Assembly (NCBI RefSeq): GCF_001039005.1
Contig: NZ_LDWR01000005.1
Coordinates: forward strand, 62,001-126,000
Source of the DNA: Burkholderia cepacia
GTDB taxonomy: Bacteria > Pseudomonadota > Gammaproteobacteria > Burkholderiales > Burkholderiaceae
DNA length: 64,000 nt
Reading direction: 5' to 3'
Part shown: in pieces, positions 60,638 through 64,000 of the stretch
Layout of the letters: each line of letters starts with the position of its first letter
Position numbering within the stretch: position 1 is the first letter of the stretch
Made by a program: the position numbers and the translations under genes
Notes under the pieces: model-generated
Told to the model about the DNA's origin: nothing
What the model saw: the letters and a program-made list of their open reading frames with translations, nothing else
Database searches by the model: none

Positions 60638-61321
60638 TCAGCGCCCGCCCGTCTTCTGCGCATCGTCCGCCCGCCGCCCGCGCACGAGCTTCCACACCGC
60701 GCCGAGCGCGACCGGCACGATCGCCGCACCGATCCCGACCAGCACGATCACATTCAGGTACTGGCGAATGAACGGAATGTTGCCGAAGAAATAACCGAGC
60801 AGCACGAGCAGCAGCACCCAGACCAGCGCACCGATCACGTTGAAGAGCTGGAAGCGCGCGGCGCTCATCGACGACGCGCCCGCGACGAACGGCGCGAACG
60901 TGCGCACGACCGGGATAAAGCGCGCGAGCACGATCGTCTTGCCGCCGTGCTTGTCGTAGAACGAGTGCGTCTTCTGCAGCGCGGCACGGTCGAGGAAGCG
61001 CTCGAGCACCGGGATATGCGTATCGAACACCTTCGGGCCGACCCAGCGGCCGATCAGGTAGTTCACGGTGTTGCCGGAGATCGCCGCGACGAGCAGCAGC
61101 ACGATCAGCGCGGCGACGTTCATTTCGCCCGTCGCCGCGAACGCGCCGCCGATGAACAGCAGCGAATCGCCGGGCAGGAACGGGAACACGACGAGCCCCG
61201 TCTCGCAGAACACGATCAGGAACAGCACGAGATAGACCCATGCGCCGTACTGCCGAATGAAATCGCCGAGGAATGCGTCGATATGCAGGACCAGATTGAC
61301 GAAATGAAGCAGCGTATCCAA
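60638..61321 (-). CDS. DedA-family (VTT-domain) inner-membrane protein
   Basis: A 227-residue membrane protein with the DedA signatures FCETGLVVFPFLPGDSLLF near the N-terminus, ISGNTVNYLIGRWVG, and FIPVVRTFAPFVAGAS. DedA proteins support membrane homeostasis and lipid-carrier recycling. The TTG start at 61321 is chosen because GAGGA lies 7 nt upstream and it gives the normal DedA length; the extension to 61468 has no matching signal. Confidence 0.93.
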   Translation of the reverse strand: MDTLLHFVNLVLHIDAFLGDFIRQYGAWVYLVLFLIVFCETGLVVFPFLPGDSLLFIGGAFAATGEMNVAALIVLLLVAAISGNTVNYLIGRWVGPKVFDTHIPVLERFLDRAALQKTHSFYDKHGGKTIVLARFIPVVRTFAPFVAGASSMSAARFQLFNVIGALVWVLLLVLLGYFFGNIPFIRQYLNVIVLVGIGAAIVPVALGAVWKLVRGRRADDAQKTGGR

Positions 61322-61484
61322 ATGCGATTCCTCGAAGGCGAAAGGGCCGGAACGGCCGAAAAAGGCGGAAGCGCCCGCCGGCCAAGGCGCAGCGCGTGTA
61401 CCGGACCCATGATACCGAAACAACCTTAAGGCTCCGTGAAAAAACGTAACGGTTCGTCGCCCCGGCATGCATCCGCCGCCTCGC

Positions 61485-61490
61485 TATAAT
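61485..61490 (+). promoter_or_regulatory. -10 box just before mutL
   Basis: TATAAT ends 6 nt before the mutL ATG with no Shine-Dalgarno between them, so a transcript from it would start at or next to the A of ATG. No good -35 is visible. Confidence 0.35.
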
Positions 61491-61496
61491 TCGGCC

Positions 61497-63476
61497 ATGT
61501 CCGATATCACCGAAACGGCCGCGGGCGCCGCGCCCGCCCCGACTCCGCGCCCGCTGCGCGCGATCCAGCCCCTGCCCGACCAGCTGATCAGCCAGATCGC
61601 CGCCGGCGAGGTCGTCGAACGCCCGGCGTCGGTCGTCAAGGAACTGCTTGAGAACGCGATGGACGCCGGCGCGACGACGCTGCGCATCGTGCTCGAAGAA
61701 GGCGGCGTCAAGCGCATCTCGATCACCGACGACGGTTGCGGCATTCCGCCCGACGAACTGGCGCTCGCGCTGATGCGCCACGCAACCAGCAAGATCCGCT
61801 CGCTCGAGGAGCTCGAGGCGGTTGCAACGCTCGGGTTCCGCGGCGAAGCACTCGCGTCGATCGCGTCGGTCGCCGAGATGTCGATCACGAGCCGGACGGC
61901 CGACGCCGCGCATGCGATGAAGATCGACGCGCAGACGGGCGTGCTGTCGCCCGCCGCCGGCTCGACCGGCACGACGATCGAGGTGCGCGAGCTGTACTTC
62001 AACACGCCCGCGCGACGCAAGTTCCTGAAGAGCGAGCAGACCGAGTTCGGCCACTGCCTGGAAATGATCCGCCGCGCGGCGCTCGCGCGGCCGGACGTCG
62101 CGATCTCGGTGCTGCACAACGGCAAGGCCGTCGAGCACTGGAATGCGACCGAACCCGCGCAGCGCGTCGCGAAGATCCTCGGCGACAGCTTCGCGACCGC
62201 GCACCTGCCGCTCGACGAGCAGGCCGGCCCGCTCGCCGTCTACGGCTGCGCAGGGCTGCCGACCGCGAGCCGCGGGCGCGCCGACCAGCAGTATTTCTTC
62301 GTCAACGGCCGTTTCGTGCGCGACAAGCTGCTGACGCACGCGGTGCGCGCGGCCTACGAGGACGTGCTGCACGGCGACCGCTACCCGTCGTACGTGCTGT
62401 TCCTCGACCTGCCGCCCGAAGCCGTCGACGTGAACGTGCATCCGTCGAAGATCGAGGTGCGGTTCCGCGATTCGCGCTCGATCCACCAGTACGTGTTCCA
62501 CGCGGTCCAGCGCGCGCTCGCGCGCCACGCGGGCGCGTCGCCGGAAACCACCGCGGGCGGCCATGCCGCGCATCTCGAACCCGCGCCGCGCGGGCCCGCA
62601 TCGTTCCTGGACACGCCGCTCGGCCAGGGCCAGGCCACCGGCGGCGGCTTCTCGTCGCCGTCGTCGTCCGCGTCGTCGGCGGGCAATACCTGGATGCGCC
62701 AGGCACGGATGACGCAGGGCACGCTGCCCGTCGCGCAGCCGCTCGCGCTCTACGATGCGCTGTTCGGCCGCAAGGACACGGGCGCGGGCACGCCGGACGG
62801 CACGACGAGCCTCGCCCGCGATTCGGCCGACGCGCCGATCGCGCCGCTGCCGGGCTTCTCCGCATCGCCGATCGCCGCCAGCGCGCACGACGAGCAGCCG
62901 CTCGGCTTCGCGCTCGGCCAGATCCACGGCATCTATGTGCTCGCGCAAAACGCGCACGGGCTCGTGATCGTCGACATGCACGCGGCGCACGAGCGAATCC
63001 TGTACGAACAGTTCAAGAACGCGCTCGCGGACCGTTCGGTCGCGGTGCAGTCGCTGTTGCTGCCCGTATCGATGACGGCCACGCCGATCGAGATCGGTAC
63101 CGTCGAGGAAGAACGCGACACGCTCGAATCGCTCGGCTTCGATCTCGCGGTGCTGTCGCCGACGACGCTCGCGATCCGCGCGGTGCCCGCGCTGCTGAAG
63201 GATGCCGACCTGCAGTCGCTCGCGCGCGCGGTGCTCGCCGACCTGCACGCGTTCGGCGGCTCGCGCGTGCTCACCGAGCGTCAGCATGAACTGCTCGGCA
63301 CGCTCGCATGCCACCACGCGGTGCGCGCGAACCGGCGCCTGACGCTCGACGAGATGAATGCGCTGCTGCGCCAGATGGAGGCGACCGAACGCGCGGACCA
63401 GTGCAATCATGGCCGGCCGACGTGGTATCAGCTCACGCTGAACGATCTCGACCGCCTGTTCATGCGCGGACAATGA
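61497..63476 (+). CDS. mutL: DNA mismatch repair protein MutL
   Basis: A 659-residue protein with GHKL ATPase motifs in the N-terminus ([42 protein letters not shown]) and a variable Ser/Gly/Pro-rich linker (about residues 350-460). In the C-terminal domain the motif [12 protein letters not shown] near residue 493 fits DxHA(X)2E(X)4E of endonuclease-type MutL, expected in bacteria without MutH. The start at 61497 gives the usual N-terminus upstream of [18 protein letters not shown]. miaA overlaps by 4 bp. Confidence 0.97.
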   Translation: MSDITETAAGAAPAPTPRPLRAIQPLPDQLISQIAAGEVVERPASVVKELLENAMDAGATTLRIVLEEGGVKRISITDDGCGIPPDELALALMRHATSKIRSLEELEAVATLGFRGEALASIASVAEMSITSRTADAAHAMKIDAQTGVLSPAAGSTGTTIEVRELYFNTPARRKFLKSEQTEFGHCLEMIRRAALARPDVAISVLHNGKAVEHWNATEPAQRVAKILGDSFATAHLPLDEQAGPLAVYGCAGLPTASRGRADQQYFFVNGRFVRDKLLTHAVRAAYEDVLHGDRYPSYVLFLDLPPEAVDVNVHPSKIEVRFRDSRSIHQYVFHAVQRALARHAGASPETTAGGHAAHLEPAPRGPASFLDTPLGQGQATGGGFSSPSSSASSAGNTWMRQARMTQGTLPVAQPLALYDALFGRKDTGAGTPDGTTSLARDSADAPIAPLPGFSASPIAASAHDEQPLGFALGQIHGIYVLAQNAHGLVIVDMHAAHERILYEQFKNALADRSVAVQSLLLPVSMTATPIEIGTVEEERDTLESLGFDLAVLSPTTLAIRAVPALLKDADLQSLARAVLADLHAFGGSRVLTERQHELLGTLACHHAVRANRRLTLDEMNALLRQMEATERADQCNHGRPTWYQLTLNDLDRLFMRGQ

Positions 63477-64000
63477 ACGCGGTACCGCACTCCCGCCCGA
63501 CGACGATCGCCTGCCTGCTCGGCCCCACCGCCTCGGGCAAGACGGCCGCGGCGCTGGCGCTCGCCGCGCGCCGCCCGATCGAGATCCTCAGCGTCGATTC
63601 GGCGCTCGTCTACCGCGACATGGATATCGGCACCGCAAAACCGACGCGCGACGAACGCGCGAGCGTGCCGCATCACCTGATCGACATCATCGACCCGGCC
63701 GACGCGTATTCGGCCGCGGATTTCCGCGCGGACACGCTGCGCCTGATCGGCGAGATCGTCGCGCGCGGCCGCACGCCGCTGCTCGCGGGCGGCACGATGC
63801 TGTACTACAAGGCGCTGACGCAGGGGCTCAACGACCTGCCGTCCGCGGATCCGGCCGTGCGTGCGCAGCTCGATGCCGACGCCGCGCGCGACGGCTGGCC
63901 TGCGCTGCACGCGCGGCTCGCGCAGGTCGATCCCGATACGGCCGCGCGACTCGCGCCGAACGATTCGCAGCGGATCCAGCGCGCGCTCGAGATCTTCATG
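63473..64000 (+). CDS. miaA: tRNA dimethylallyltransferase MiaA (partial, continues beyond window)
   Basis: Starts at ATG 63473, overlapping the mutL stop (ATGA), and runs off the right edge after 176 codons. The P-loop [14 protein letters not shown], the substrate-binding [16 protein letters not shown] and the later [13 protein letters not shown] and [12 protein letters not shown] are typical. It isopentenylates A37 of tRNAs reading UNN codons. mutL-miaA adjacency is widespread in proteobacteria. Confidence 0.97.
   Translation, partial: MNAVPHSRPTTIACLLGPTASGKTAAALALAARRPIEILSVDSALVYRDMDIGTAKPTRDERASVPHHLIDIIDPADAYSAADFRADTLRLIGEIVARGRTPLLAGGTMLYYKALTQGLNDLPSADPAVRAQLDADAARDGWPALHARLAQVDPDTAARLAPNDSQRIQRALEIFM

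Noticed and set aside
59673..63473. 1266-codon open frame on the minus strand across mscS, dedA and mutL
   Set aside because: It has a shadow composition and overlaps three well-supported genes; no recognisable domain.
1..64000. CRISPR arrays, insertion sequences, integrases, attachment sites and rRNA genes
   Set aside because: No direct-repeat arrays, transposase or integrase motifs, flanking inverted repeats or rRNA sequence were seen on reading through.

Overview
This window is a GC-rich beta-proteobacterial chromosome segment. It most probably comes from Burkholderia, near the B. cepacia complex or B. pseudomallei group. The evidence is the ybgC-tolQRAB-pal-cpoB order, the glyA-nrdR pair, the LsfA-type peroxiredoxin and, above all, a capsule locus whose order of homologues matches the wcb (type I capsule) cluster as I recall it from B. 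pseudomallei. Names and functions are inferred from the sequence alone.

Layout. 1-2.5 kb: an IclR regulator divergent from gcdH, with a perfect palindrome between them. 2.5-4.8 kb: a 1-Cys peroxiredoxin and three small membrane or stress genes (ElaB/YqjD, YqjE and YqjK types). 4.8-7.8 kb: a tightly overlapping operon of type IV pilus minor pilins (fimT-pilV-pilW-pilX-pilE). 7.9-16.4 kb: glyA-nrdR, an SDR, and the Tol-Pal envelope operon, followed by a tRNA-Lys with a near-consensus promoter. 16.9-26.1 kb: two beta-propeller proteins and then a compact six-gene operon (GT2 glycosyltransferase, secreted unknown, diiron ferritin-like protein, MurG/UGT-like glycosyltransferase, Aur1-type PAP2, three-His-box desaturase). 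I read this operon as an uncharacterised glycolipid or lipid-modification system. 26.3-29.2 kb: YiaA, an AraC/AhpD-like pair and a class II amidotransferase.

29.2-59.6 kb is a capsule locus. It has ABC-2 export genes (wcbD/kpsE, kpsM, kpsT, wcbC) and Kdo-linker enzymes (wcbO/kpsS, wcbA/kpsC). A sugar module (heptose-7-P kinase, AGE-type epimerase, GT9-like protein, sulfotransferase, FkbM methyltransferase) lies in AT-richer DNA. A lipid-like module comprises a fully reducing iterative PKS without thioesterase (wcbR), an LpxC homologue (wcbS), an alpha-oxoamine synthase (wcbT) and an LTA-synthase-family enzyme (wcbQ). PKS plus oxoamine synthase is the logic used to make sphingoid-like chains, so the locus may build its own capsule-associated lipid.

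Two capsule genes are out of frame. wcbA is interrupted exactly at a run of ten C residues, which is the hallmark of a slipped-strand phase-variable switch. manC carries a separate frameshift not associated with a repeat. As sequenced, the capsule is predicted to be off or altered. 59.7-64 kb: mscS, a DedA-family protein, mutL (with the endonuclease motif) and the start of miaA.
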